Source: Whitmania pigra
Lineage: Eukaryota; Annelida; Clitellata; Hirudinida; Haemopidae
Length of the DNA stretch: 64,000 nucleotides
Assembly (NCBI GenBank): GCA_021613335.1
Contig: JAJTWR010000278.1
Span: 2,364,501-2,428,500, forward strand
Direction: 5' to 3'
Below the pieces are notes generated by a model that worked only from the letters and a program-made list of their open reading frames with translations, ran no database searches and had not been told where the DNA came from. Positions 46,501-58,589 of the stretch are shown one piece after another; within the stretch, counting starts at the first letter, position 1, and each line of letters starts with the position of its first letter. Position numbers and translations under genes: made by a program.

Positions 46501-48927
46501 GTGCCCCAGAAATAGATTTGAAAACCAGCCAAGACAGTTACCTATTTGAATTCTCCTGAAAAATATCTATCAGAATATGTATAACATGTATTTTTAATCC
46601 GCAGGGACGAGTCGAAAAAACTTCCGATAAAATCAAAACTTGGGCGAAATTAGAAGATTTATGAGTAATGGAGCACGAAAAAGGCGATTATAAATCAACA
46701 GACCCAGTTAAAAATACAGTAACTATTTTAAAATATAGAACACAACTAAGAGAGCCAGGGATTACTATTTAAAAGTTTATTAAAATTCGAGAACTATTTT
46801 TATTCAGCATTTTGAATGATTTAGAGCTACCCCACACCCAGCCCCTGAGATGTGGTTCTATAATATAGTTGATTAAAAATTTCATGAGATCATTTTATTT
46901 TTAAATTAAGCATGACATTTTCTTTAAAATGGAATCTTCTGAAGTGATTGCAAACCAATTAATAATTTGAGGGTTTATTAAATAAAATAATATAATTAAG
47001 TAACGTAATAAAGTTAACAAAATATAATTAAGCAATACAATAGCACACTAAGTTCATTACATAAAAGACATGACAAATAATTTCTCATTAAAATAAACTA
47101 AGATAAATTAGTCCAAACAATGGCAATGCTCAAAATAATTTATAAAGCATAAAAAAGTTGTTAACAAAAGTAAAGATTTCTAATTATGAATTTTTCATGA
47201 ATATGCATACTTGTATGTGATCTGATGGAACTCTTGATTTCCTAGATGATCTGAGGTCGAGGTCAGAGTCATTACCTAGCTTGGCATGGTCAACTTCAAA
47301 ACCATTTTGCTGCTTTAACTCAATGCCCTTCCTTAGAAAAACAACATCATCTTCTTCGTCGTCTCTTTCGTCATCTGTTACATCTTGCCTCAATTTTTTG
47401 TATTGAGTTGTATGGTGAACTGACACTGCATCAGAATTCTCTACAATTTTAAGATTGTTTAATAATTCCAATTAAAATCTTTTAGCTTTGAATTATCTAC
47501 TCCTGCTGTTTACAAAATTACATATAGTTAAATAATGTGGAAATACAATTTTTGTCTAATATTTATACATACTCAGTTTTAAGACTTTCCCAAACATTTC
47601 CATGGTCAAAATTACTCTTTTTTTCTGTGAAGTGTTTTCAGTACTTAGGGTCAGTTTGCACAATTAGGCATCGCATAAAAATTCTTTTAAAACATCTCGA
47701 TCAGTGATTAATTGACTAACATCTGTTTATTTTTCATTTTGTCGCGGTAGGAACATTTGCAAGAAACTTAAATTTTCCAAGATGAAAAGTGCAGTAAAAA
47801 TACATTCACGTCCATCGGATAATCCTCCCACGTTTCAAAAATTGGCTTAGTCAAATAAAATGCTTAGAAGGAGCTGAGTTTTTAAAAACTCTCGCAAGTC
47901 GCAGATGCCAAGAGGCACCGCCTAATAAATCTAAGTACGCGTCAACTCAAATCGCGCATTGCATGTTTGTTTTTCATATTGTAAATCATAGTGCAATAAA
48001 AGAGAAAATTGTGACTACTAATTTTGCATCAACAATATTTGTGCTGCTGAGCCTTAAAACGTCAGCGCATCGAAATCTCAGTAAACCCAATCCAAATTTT
48101 CATAATGTACTTGTAGAACAACTTATTTTAATTAAAATATATATTATAGATTTACTTAGAAAAAATATGCACCAAATGATGCTAGCATAGTAAAGAGTTT
48201 TGAATTTTAGAACATTATTGCTTTTGTTAAATGCATTATGTAAATGAAAGTACAGCAGAAGAAAGGTGTAATACGAAAAATTACAATTGACGAGAAATGA
48301 TATTGTTTCTAATAAAGAAGCTACAAATTTATATCGGACTTTTAAGAAGCGCAAGAGCAATTTTGAGACACCCAAAATTAAATTTCTTTAGAAATTATAT
48401 AAAACTTACAATATTCATAATACTTAATGGTAGTGATTAGTAATCACTGATTACAATGCTTAATGGTTTCGCTAAGTTCAATGCTTGTAATTATTCGACA
48501 TAAATCATCTATATTGAATCGCTATTTTTCTAGTATTTAAAAAAATATATAATGCTTCATTTAAAAATAATTTATTTAAGTAAAGGGTCTTAAGGCATGA
48601 ATATTTAAAAGCGCAAACTTATTATGCCAGCTATCAGCTCGAGTTTAACAAGTTTTTAATTTAATATAAGTATTGTTAGCTCCTCATGAAACAAAAATGG
48701 TTAACAAAACCCTCTAGTATAAAAAACCAATATAATCAACCCCATTTTAGTGTTTCTGCAGATTTATTTCGACAAAATAGTTCCAACTTTAATTCATCTA
48801 TCGAATATTTAGAGTGACGTGGCTCCGTAGTCTTGCGCTCTATTTTCATTTCCTTAAGTGGCCGCTTTGGCTTCATCTTCGCGAGTAAATGAGAATTGCA
48901 GATCATATATTTTATCGTTAAAAGCAT
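40592..48927 (-). CDS. FAM234B: FAM234/ITFG3-type single-pass membrane protein with FG-GAP repeats
   Basis: Exons: about 48927-48741 (start 48927 or 48876), 47440-47211, 46333-46165, 46042-45893, 45587-45396, 45128-44929, 44806-44644, 44191-44035, 43942-43775, 43372-43276, 43041-42880, then about 42580-42365, 42150-42003 and less certain 41625-41460, 41270-41130 and 40911-40592. The phases of the secure exons join. The cytoplasmic N part has an acidic patch (DDERDDEEDDVVFLRKG). It is followed by one membrane anchor (YLLLTVVVTMVTISALVAF) and a lumenal beta-propeller with Ca-type FG-GAP loops (LHDVDGDGIQDIIL, LADLNGDGVVDMVA, FVDFDKDGLEDMLV, YFNGDEYPDVLLYL). ENNRDFFLVWLKRQ matches FAM234. After it comes a Pro/Tyr-rich insert not expected in vertebrate homologues. 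The symbol A versus B is a guess. Molecular role unknown. Confidence 0.85.
43503..43698 (+). repeat. dispersed repeat family, copy 2
   Basis: Same family as 11717-11893, inside a FAM234 intron. It is bounded by ttacaattgt at 43501 and acaattgtaa at about 43694, a possible but partly self-palindromic inverted end pair. A 33-bp tandem duplication precedes the left end. Confidence 0.7.
46337..46425. repeat. (GAT)n/(GAC)n imperfect microsatellite
   Basis: Repeated gatgat and gacgac units in a FAM234 intron. Confidence 0.8.
47441..48740. other. FAM234 first intron
   Basis: AT-rich, no other gene seen. If the 48741-48927 exon is wrong, this interval would instead hold the promoter and first exon. 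Confidence 0.35.
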
Positions 48928-48940
48928 TATTAAGATGGAT
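48870..48940. promoter_or_regulatory. putative bidirectional promoter/start zone of TM9SF3 and FAM234
   Basis: The TM9SF3 start codon (48935, plus strand) and the two possible FAM234 start codons (48927 or 48876, minus strand) lie 8-60 bp apart. The 5' ends of the two transcripts must therefore overlap or start within each other's leader. No TATA box is evident. Confidence 0.4.
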
Positions 48941-51900
48941 TTTAATCTGCTATCGTTTTTCGTAACGATTTTCCTTGTCTTCTGTGTTCATGGTGACGAA
49001 CACGATCATGTTGTAAGTTTGAGCTTTCATAACAAATTGGTATTTTAATGACGATGTTATCATTGCGTATGTGCTACTATTTCGTATTTTTTGAAATAAC
49101 TTTTGTTGTTTTCTTGATATACTGTGCCGATTCGTTATAATATTTTTGTAAATGATTTTTTCCATAATGTGCGAAGAACTACATTACTTACCTTTGTTGA
49201 TAGTCATGCTATCTGAGCCTTTTAATTTTGTGCTAATTTATTTTTTAAAGTACAAAAACGACGAACAAGTTGTGTTATGGATGAACACTGTTGGCCCCTA
49301 CTACAATCAACAAGAGACATATTCATACACATCTCTTCCCTTTTGCCTTGGATCTCAAAAGGAGGTGGGTCACCACCATGAAACCATTGGGGAAGCTCTG
49401 CAGGGAGTTGAACTCACATTCAGTGGAATTGACATCAAATTCAAACGTAATACTCAGTTATTCTCATTTCTGAACTATCTTCTTTATTGAGTGCACAAAA
49501 TATTGAAATTGGAAAGATTTTACCCTTATTTTGGGCTGTCAATATTTTAGAGATTTAAACTAGATAGTTATAATAAAAATTCTTATGTTAAAATAATAGT
49601 GCCTAATTCAACTTCCTTGTCGTTTCACAAATGGACTTTAAGGCTATTAGTCCATTGATGTAAGTGAAATGTGGGATAACAATTATTATTTATATTAAAA
49701 TTACTGATGACATTCAAGATGATGTTGTCAAGACCAGCTACTGTGAGATATCCATGGATGATACCAAGTTACAAGCTTTCACCTATGCCATCAAAAATAA
49801 TTATTGGTACCAGATGTATGTTGATGATCTTCCAATTTGGGGTTAGTTGAGTTTATTCATTTTTATTTTATTCATCTGACATAGCAAGCTTAGCAGCTGT
49901 CATTGATTTTAACGATATTTATGAAAACATCCAGCGTGTTTGTGATGGCGTGTTTGTGATGGCGTATGAGAAGCTTGAAATGACAATTAAATCGGTTGGG
50001 GTGGGAAAGTTATATGTAGGTTAAACAAATTTTGGATCGATGCTAAGTTAAACATTTAAAGATATGTCTACTTCACCAGTGTTTATTTAGATTGCTTATT
50101 AGTTTACAACTAAAAAAATATTCAGGATATCATATCAGGAAGCATACAGATTTGCAATCTGTTATTAATATTCTATTTGTGTTTTGAACTATTCATTCAC
50201 CATCCTAAATATGTGAATATCAATTTGAAACTTATGTGAAATAAAAATTTGATATAAAAAAGATAATCTTGCCAGCAATAACACTCTACTGTCTGTTATT
50301 ATAATTATTATCTAATGAATGCCTGAGTACAAGTCACTGCATTGGTTGTAGAATGTAGTTGTAAAACTAGTGACTATTTGTGATAAAATGAAATGTATGC
50401 TCATAAAACAGTAACAGTTTGTAATAAGGCAGAAAAATATTTTAATATCAATTTAAAACCAAGGATCTGTCGGAGAGAAAGCAGTCGGAGACAAGTCTGA
50501 AGAGGTTCTCCTCTATACTCACAAGAGCTTTCAGATCGGATACAACGGCCAAAATATCGTCGACATCAACATGACTGTCGAAGGCAAAACTCCCGTCACT
50601 TCATCATCTCCGATCAGTCTGACCTACGAGGTGCACGTCTTTGACTTTTAATTTAATTTGTTGATTGGTTAATTAATTAATTGATTGATTTAATTTCACT
50701 CTGCTTGTGGATTCGACTTGTTTGTCGGTTCATCTAATATTTTTCCCGATGTTTTCCGTGAACAGTTGTGGCACTTATGACCACGTCGTTTGCATTATTT
50801 GATGTTGACATGGTTACCGGACAGGTCAAGTGGGTGCGATCCGAAGTCAAGTTTGCCGACAGATTCGACAAGTACCTGGAACCAAACTTCTTCCAGCATC
50901 GTGTGAGTTCCTGTTTTAAGTGCACCAAACAAATTTATTGGATGATAAAAGTCAATGATAAAGTCAATTTGGTTTTACTTTTACATCTTTATTTATTAAA
51001 ATGCAAAACGTGATTTTTTTAAACTATTTTGTGCTTTCTTTGCATTTCTGTTGTATTGTGTTAAGAAATGAAATGATGAATTTAGAAAGTTTTCTGATTA
51101 ACTTTTAGTAAATTTGGTGAAGCTATGATAAGTGAGAGTAGAAGGTGTAGCTTAACATCAAAATCATCATAATTAATTAAGTAATCATCTAAGCACATAG
51201 TTACTGGAAGGAATCATTAGGGAATGTGTTAAAACCCAAATAATGACTAACAAAATCACACGCATTGCAGATCCATTGGTTCTCAATATTCAATTCGTTC
51301 ATGATGGTCATCTTCCTCGTTGGTCTCGTTAGCATGATCCTCATGAGAACGCTAAGGAAAGACTATGCCAGGTACAGCAAGGAGGACGACATAGACGAGA
51401 TGGTACGTCCAAATTGTAATTATCATTATGATGGTAATAATCACTGTAATCAAATTTATCATCGTGCTGGTGATGTCGGCAATAAGAATTGTTATCTGCT
51501 GAAGATGATTTACTATTGAGAAAAAAATAAATAATACTATTTGTCACTGTAATCTATAACCTGTTATATACATATCTGCTTTATTCACACTCATAAATCA
51601 CACCTATTTAAGATATATTTGCATAAATCATATTAGCATAATGGTTATTGGTTAATTAAATTATGTGACCAACTGACATCTTCCATGACTCCAGGAGAGG
51701 GATTTGGGTGATGAATATGGCTGGAAACAAGTCCATGGTGATGTATTCAGGGCACCTGTCCACCCCATCCTTTTCTCGTCTTTGATTGGCTCAGGATATC
51801 AAATTGCCTTTGTGGCCTGTTGCACCATCACCATTGCCATCGTTGGAGAGTTATACACCGAGTAAGTGGCGTGTTATGTTAGCTGGTATTTGGTGTAAGT

Positions 51901-54900
51901 TATTATATAACTTTTGTCGGATGATATTGCTCAAGAACTTACCGTGCATTATTAGCTATTGTTCTCTCGGTGTCTGTTTTCTTAAGTCTCTGTTCGAGAT
52001 ATTTGCTTAGGTATTAAATATTATAATTAATAATCAGTTATGATAATATGATTATTTTAAATAAAGTCAAATCTCGGTACTATGCCACCTCGCTACTATG
52101 CCACTCTTAGTTATACCACTTTTGCTCGGTCCTGACACAATTTCTTACAAAATAAATTTATTATGCCACCCCCTACTCTCGCTACTATGCCACTATTGTG
52201 TGACTGTTAAAAGGCACAAGTCGTGAAAAAGTCCGTATTTCTAATGGCTGTATATATAAATTTACCAATCACTAAACTATATAAATTAATTGAATTTAAT
52301 TTAAAATTTATTTTATATTCTAGACAATTGTTATTCTTTAGTTGGTTCTAGAACCTTTCCCTTTTCAATCAGTCGTTCTTTTGTTATTTTTTTCAAATTC
52401 AGCCCATAATGTCAGCTCAGAAAAGCAAGCGAACCGACTTTACGCTAAATCCATTTTTTAAGAATAAAGGCATTTTTATTTGAGAAAATAAGACCGCTTT
52501 TGCAAACCTTTGCTGCTATTAGCATCAATCATCATGTTATCCTTTCGATACTATGCCACTTTTGCTTGGTCCCGACAGGTGGCATAGTAACGAGATTTGA
52601 CTGTACATACATGTAATATACATATATAACATATATGTTATATTATATTTATTACTAAGATCTTAAGTTTGTATTTTTTGAATTGGAAATTGTTGATGGA
52701 ATGTCGCACCAAAATCGAGATCCCATTGAGCCATTGATGCCTTCAATGTTTAACCTCAACCAAATAGGATCTGCTTAAAGCATGTTTAGCAGTTTTTGGT
52801 ATTTTAGCAGTGATATAATAATTTTTTTGTATGATTAGTAATTGCAATTAGAATTAATTGCAGTTATATCAATTTACTTATAAATTGTTGATTTCTTCAT
52901 CACGGAACAGACGTGGCTCGCTCCTGACCACTGCCATCTTTGTTTTTGCTGCAACCGGGCCCGTGAATGGCTACTTTGGCGGGAGTCTCTACAGCAGGAT
53001 TGGAGGTTGGTGACGAGTCTTTGGCTGTTGTGACTACAAACTTCTTGAGTCCGGTTGCTTTCTTGGGTTCATTCAGGTGTGCCCACTAGATGGCTTCTAA
53101 TGATTGACTTTTAGGTGATGGTGTCTCTGTTCTTGGTGATTGTTTTGAGATATTGGTTATTTTTATTAATTGTTGTTAATTAGATAAGTTTTAATTTTAC
53201 TAAATAATTGATTGTTCAAGAGCTCTACTTTAACACAACATGGTGTTTAATTGTATTTGGTTGCTTAATCTTAGTTATTGTACTAGACTGAATTTAAACT
53301 TATGCAATTAATATTCGCATAGATATTAATATTAACCAATCACGGACGGGATGCATTATTCATTGAATCTATGCTCGCCGGCATAATCTACCGAGTTGTT
53401 TTTGATGCAAATAACTCATGCCAATGTTAATTTTTGAGAGTTCATTGAAACTAGGAAAGTTGTGGATCAAGCAGATGGTGTTCAGTGCATTCTTCATGCC
53501 GACCCTCATTTGTGGCACTGCTTTCTTCATCAACTTCATCTCCATGTACTACCACTCTGCTCGGACCATTCCCCTCTCTGTCATGGTGAGATGATGATAA
53601 TTATGGTGATGATGTCAATAGTAGTAGTATGGAATATTGTTTATTAGAAGGGGAGATGATGGTTAGGATTTATTGCTTCTGGCAGTATAATAGCATTGAT
53701 GATGATGAGGATGATGATGATAGGGTTTCACTCATTAGATTAAAAAGATTGCACTTGACTATGAACTAGAATTTGCAGCTTCAGTTGAGAAAACTGTTGC
53801 ATAAAACCTAGGACTTAAGCTATTTGTAGTGTGTGATTGGAAGTCAAGAATGAGATTAACCATTTTTTTGACTGTTTTTCCTCATAAAATAAATAACCTG
53901 TAAAAATAATAAGCCACCTAAGTCAGCTATGCTTTCTGTATTTCATTTTATTGATCTTTTTCAAACAACAAAGGATTATTTGGTATTTCTTGAGGAAGCA
54001 TTTATGCTTGTTATTTCTGCACATTTTGCCATGAATTCTTGATTTCATAAGCTGAGGAAATTATGCTATGAAGTAATTAATATTCAACCTTCATCTCAAT
54101 TTTAAAGGTTGATACTAATAATAATAATCAGTGTTATTGGTGGATGTGGGAAAGCACGTAGACACTTACGCTTTATTTTACTAAATGTGGCTTAATGTGG
54201 AAATATCATCACTACAGAAATATTATCATCACCATGCAAAGCCTACATGCTAACTTTAACTGTATTAAAACTGATTTGTTGATGCACTGTTTTTCTATTA
54301 AATCATTACAAGTTTTGTCATGTCAAGATGACTTGTTGATTTGATTTTAATTGTTGTCCACAGTTGGCGGTGTTGTGCATATGCGTGTTCGTCATCCTGC
54401 CGCTGAACCTCGTCGGAACGGTCCTCGGCAGGAACCTCTCCGGCCAACCGAACTTCCCTTGCAGAGTGAACGCCGTGCCGAGACCAATTCCGGAGAAAAA
54501 ATGGTTTCGAGACTCTTGTCATTTGATTGTGATTTTCGTTTTTTGTGGATTACTGAAAAAATAATTTATAAGCCTGCCTTAGCAAAACTTGAGCTTCCTC
54601 AACATGACTTGATGTCAATTGTAGCGAATATTGTTTATTGATGATGGATGTGGGCAAAGCACTTAAACATTTCAATTGAACAATTCTCAGGTTCATGGAG
54701 CCAGGAGTGATTGCCATACTTGGAGGACTACTTCCCTTTGGATCGATCTTCATTGAAATGTAGGATTTCAAATTTAATTATGTGAATTAAAATTCATTTA
54801 AATGTAAGATTTATTGAATATAATATTTAAAATTCATTGACATTTAAGAATTTGAATTCAATCATACATAAGGTACTAAAAATGTTGGATTAATACAAAT

Positions 54901-56205
54901 AGTAATGACAGAATGTCTCGCCTCATTCAGTTTAAAAAAAATTTCAATGTTTTCCATTGTTTTACTTCACTTTGAATTTTGAGCCCTTTGCAGTATTTTG
55001 CTAGATTCAAATGATTCATGCATTAAAATAGATTTAACACTAATTTTTGAGTTAAATTAATTATTATTATTATAATCAAATGTTAAGAAATTAGAACTTG
55101 TTTCGGATTGCTTTCAAATTTTAAATGTCATATTCTCCAATGGATTCCTTATTTATTGAAATAACTCACATGACAATTGATTAATAGATTATTGCTCACC
55201 TTATGATGCATTGCAGGTACTTCATCTTCACATCGTTCTGGGCCTACAAGATTTATTACGTGTACGGTTTCATGCTTCTCGTCTTCTTCATCCTCATCGT
55301 CGTCACCATTTGCGTTACCATCGTCTGCACCTACTTCCTACTCAATGCTGAGGATTACAGATGGTTGACTTTTACTTTCATTTGTTTGTTTATTATTATT
55401 ATTATTATTATTAGGTCTTGATTATTAATAGTAACAATAAGAGTAATAACAGTTTTTCTTACGGTCGATTCGAGTCGTGTAGCGCTTTTAGGAATAGTTA
55501 GCCATTTTAATTAAATTATACTTTTTGGTTACTAAACTATTTTGCATGCACCATTGTTATTAGGCAGTGGACCAGTTTCCTGGCTGGTGCGTCGACAGCA
55601 CTGTACGTGTACATGTACTCCTTCTATTACTTCTTCTTCAAGACCAAGTTTGTTCGACCTTCCTTTCGTTTCTTTGCTTAATTACTTAACAACCTATTAG
55701 TAATAATAATTTCATTAGCTGGACATTTGTTAACTTAATGAATTCGTTATGGTTAACTCGTTATGCAGGATGTATGGGGTTTTTCAAACCACTTTCTATT
55801 TTGGTTACATGGCTCTTTTCAGTGTTGCTCTGGGCACAATGTGTGGTGAGTGAATCAAGTGCTTGAGTTTCATTATATTGCTACTTTTGTAATCAGCCTA
55901 GATCATAATTATGTGCATTTAAAATGATCCTAGTTAGTGTTGTACATTAATAAATTAATACACTTTATTTAAAACTTAATCATATGTTATGTTTAAGTGT
56001 AAATTGGCTGATGGTGTTTGATGCCAATGAACCACTGAAATGTGGAACTACTTGGAATTAAGTTGACATACTCTCTCATAATAGATGCTAATTTGTCGCA
56101 TCACAAATAATTATTACCAATTATAATTCATTTGTAGGCACTGTGAGCTATGTAGGCTCCTCCTACTTTGTGAGGAAGATATACTCGACTGTGAAGATCG
56201 ATTGA
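48935..56205 (+). CDS. TM9SF3: transmembrane 9 superfamily member 3
   Basis: Complete 15-exon gene of 583 codons (human 589): 48935-49012, 49251-49446, 49719-49841, 50464-50630, 50825-50902, 51271-51402, 51695-51861, 52911-53005, 53455-53585, 54364-54503, 54691-54759, 55217-55363, 55564-55647, 55769-55845, 56138-56205. All phases agree. Signal peptide ([16 protein letters not shown]), lumenal domain ([39 protein letters not shown]), then nine hydrophobic segments beginning [19 protein letters not shown]. Near-identity to human in [37 protein letters not shown] and [14 protein letters not shown]. The C end [12 protein letters not shown] carries the KxD-type Golgi-retention signal of the family. 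TM9SF proteins act in endosome/Golgi membranes and cargo sorting. Intron 7 holds a pogo-like MITE. Confidence 0.98.
52074..52603. mobile_element. 530-bp pogo/Tigger-like MITE in TM9SF3 intron 7
   Basis: Inverted ends agtcaaatctcggtactatg (left) and agtcaaatctcgttactatg (right, reverse complement), each next to TA. Internal direct copies of the ccacttttgctcggtcc-type segment occur near both ends. TIR sequence and TA target fit pogo/Tigger. No transposase seen. Confidence 0.82.
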
Positions 56206-57649
56206 AAGGTCACAGGGGTCACCTTAGGTTGAATGTGCCACACAAAACGTCGGAGACTGTAGATATTTTGACAGACCTGAGTTTGTGTGCGTGAAAGATA
56301 AAAGGATACGTGTTTGTGATGTTTGGATGTTCCACGCATTGACTCCCGTATGATTGCATCTAGGGACTTTGAAAAGGTTTGGCACTGGGACTCGAGCGTA
56401 GCGTTTTCAATCTCTTTGCTTGTTTGGCCGAAGACAACGTCATAGGCGACTTAATTCGAATTATTTCCTCGGTTGTAACGATTTTTTATTCACATAGTTA
56501 AATGCACTTTTAACCGTTATTATTAATCAGTTTGTTATTAATTATTAATTATAAATAAATGCAACTCGTAATGTAACCTATGATGAGGTTATGCTTCTGT
56601 TTTTGATAGAAATTGATTTTTGCTTTTTGTCCTTTCTGCGAGCATTCATTCTCTCGAATGGTCCTAATGTTGTTGGAATAAAATTCCTTTCTGCCTCGAT
56701 TGGTTCTCCTCACTATGCAATCGAAGGAACCCACTATTCATTCCAGTGAGCGTCACTGACAGCTTCAGGATGTTCCTTTGAAGTTGGTAATCTTCTTTGG
56801 CTCATGGCTCGGGAGTTGCCAATTAAATCTTTTTGGTTTCTCATTTGCAAATTGCCCCCTGGATCTGATCCTTCACCTTTTTCTAAGGAGAAATTGATTG
56901 GAAGAATGGTTAAATCTGAAGCTCAGCTGCGGAAGCAGTTGGGAATGGATGCGTATTTTGATTGACTAACAAGCTTGGGCACTCTAAACGTCGTCTGTCA
57001 ATATGATTTTATTTTTTCGTTTCTTTATTTGTTGGTCGTAAATGTTGGTAAGACATTTTGGAGCAATCAGAAAATTGGGAAGATATTGGAGTTTGTTGAT
57101 TTCATTTAGTTCTGTAGGTATGTGTTTGTTGCGTAAGGTAAGTTCTTGAATTGATACTATGCAAGGCGTTCAGCGACATCGGTCGCTCGCGAAAAACTAT
57201 TCTGGGCTAAGTCTGGGAAAAGCCTCGAACCTTTTCAGAATGGTTGTCCATCTAACGGAATGTTAATTTTGAATTGATCCGAGGCAAAGAGCGAGTGCGG
57301 GTACTATAGATTCAATCTGTTACATGTACTCAGGTTCAAGTACAAGTACCGATGATTGTGAACAAGTATCTTTTTAAAGATTTTGAATTTGTTTATTTCT
57401 GATCAAAATTCTGAACCAAGAAACCAAAAAAATAAATTCAAGGTGTATCCCAAGGGAACGTGATTCCCTTCTGGGAGATGACCTGTTACCAAATTATTAT
57501 ATTACTGCATTGCAATTGGAATTTTCAAGTCACTTCTCCAGCAATAACCTAAAATAACCATTATGTGGTGCGGGTTGCTCGAATTGCACCCGGATGACAC
57601 CAAAATCTCAATCCTTACATTTTATAATCGACTTATTCTGCTTGTCAGC
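56206..57649. other. TM9SF3 3' UTR and spacer
   Basis: Candidate polyadenylation signal aataaa at about 56554, 350 bp past the stop. A short patch near 57325-57360 (ggttcaagtacaagtacc) resembles the palindrome-rich repeat at 30.97-31.38 kb. No gene seen. Confidence 0.45.
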
Positions 57650-58147
57650 TCAGCTTCTTGAATAACAAAACGGGTTAGCCTCCAACAAGATACTGAAAAT
57701 CTTTTTTAGGTTTGTCATATTTTGAGCTACCAACTTAAGGCTTATGGTGAAAGGGGTGACACCAACAAGTTGAACGTTGACGTTCTTCGTGAGTACATAT
57801 CCTGTGATGTTTTGCATGATGTCAGGTGTAATGTCTTCTCCCACGACTTCTTCCGATGCCTAAGAAGAAGAAGAGAAATTTAAAAGTTAATAACTATAAT
57901 ATATATATAACTAATATATTAAAAGGTCAAACTCCAAAAACATTTATCTTGCTTACGTCTTTGTTGCTTAGGTTCAAGTTCAGTCCTTGTCCCTTCAGCG
58001 TCAACTTTTCTATTGGAAGGATGATGTCTCTGTTGATTTTTCTCAGGTTTGTTACAATTCGACAACCAACATGGAAAGTCTCAAAGGGACTGACGTCGAA
58101 AACTCTTGTATTTGTGAAGATCTTCATGCTGGGGAGAGTGATTCGTT
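57650..58147 (-). CDS. last two exons of an unrecognised gene
   Basis: Exons 58147-57957 and 57859-57650 join in phase 0 through a gtaagc donor and a tag acceptor, giving about 134 residues ending EANPFCYSRS. Segments include LPSMKIFTNTRVFDVSPFET, HVGCRIVTNL, LTLKGQGLNLNLSNKD and ITGYVLTKNVNVQLVGVTPF. Alternating hydrophobic residues and several possible N-glycosylation sites (NIT, NMT) suggest an extracellular beta-rich domain. I recognise no family. Upstream exons should lie above 58147, where RLE LINE copies now sit, so the gene may be disrupted or simply have a large intron. Confidence 0.55.
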
Positions 58148-58589
58148 CTGCAAAGAAATACATACAATTTATCAACCATTTCCAATGCCATGCCTATTAA
58201 TTAGTTGGTCTTGCGAAGAATTGCATATAATAAACATAGCATCGCCCGAAAGTCCCCAACGACGTGCTCAATAATTTGTCAACATCAACGCCCTCATGAA
58301 TCTCCTCAACAAGACCACACACCTCATCACCAAGGAGGAAAAGGCCCATAAGCTTGTCTGAGGATCGAGTCGAGATTTTTTTTTGGGCGGGAGGGAGGAA
58401 GAAGAGGGCTGGACCTCAATACCCTCCCTTTGTGTTTGAGATTCTTCTGTTTTTGAACTAGACTGCCCGCCTTGCACGAGAATGGTGCTGAAAATGTGTT
58501 GTCTAATTAATACATTGCTGAATAGGAATTAATATTAATTGTTTCTGTCATCAAAACTAAAAGCTGCTGTAATTAAACAGCGAATGGCA
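58148..58589. other. spacer with a possible LINE 5' remnant
   Basis: A plus-strand segment at 58277-58362 reads NALMNLLNKTTHLITKEEKA, protein-like but without start or partner. The minus-strand frame overlapping it is low-complexity. Not assigned. Confidence 0.3.

Noticed and set aside
58268..58477. Minus-strand Ser/Lys-rich frame as an upstream exon of the 57.65 kb gene
   Set aside because: Low complexity, no splice site that joins in phase to 58147.
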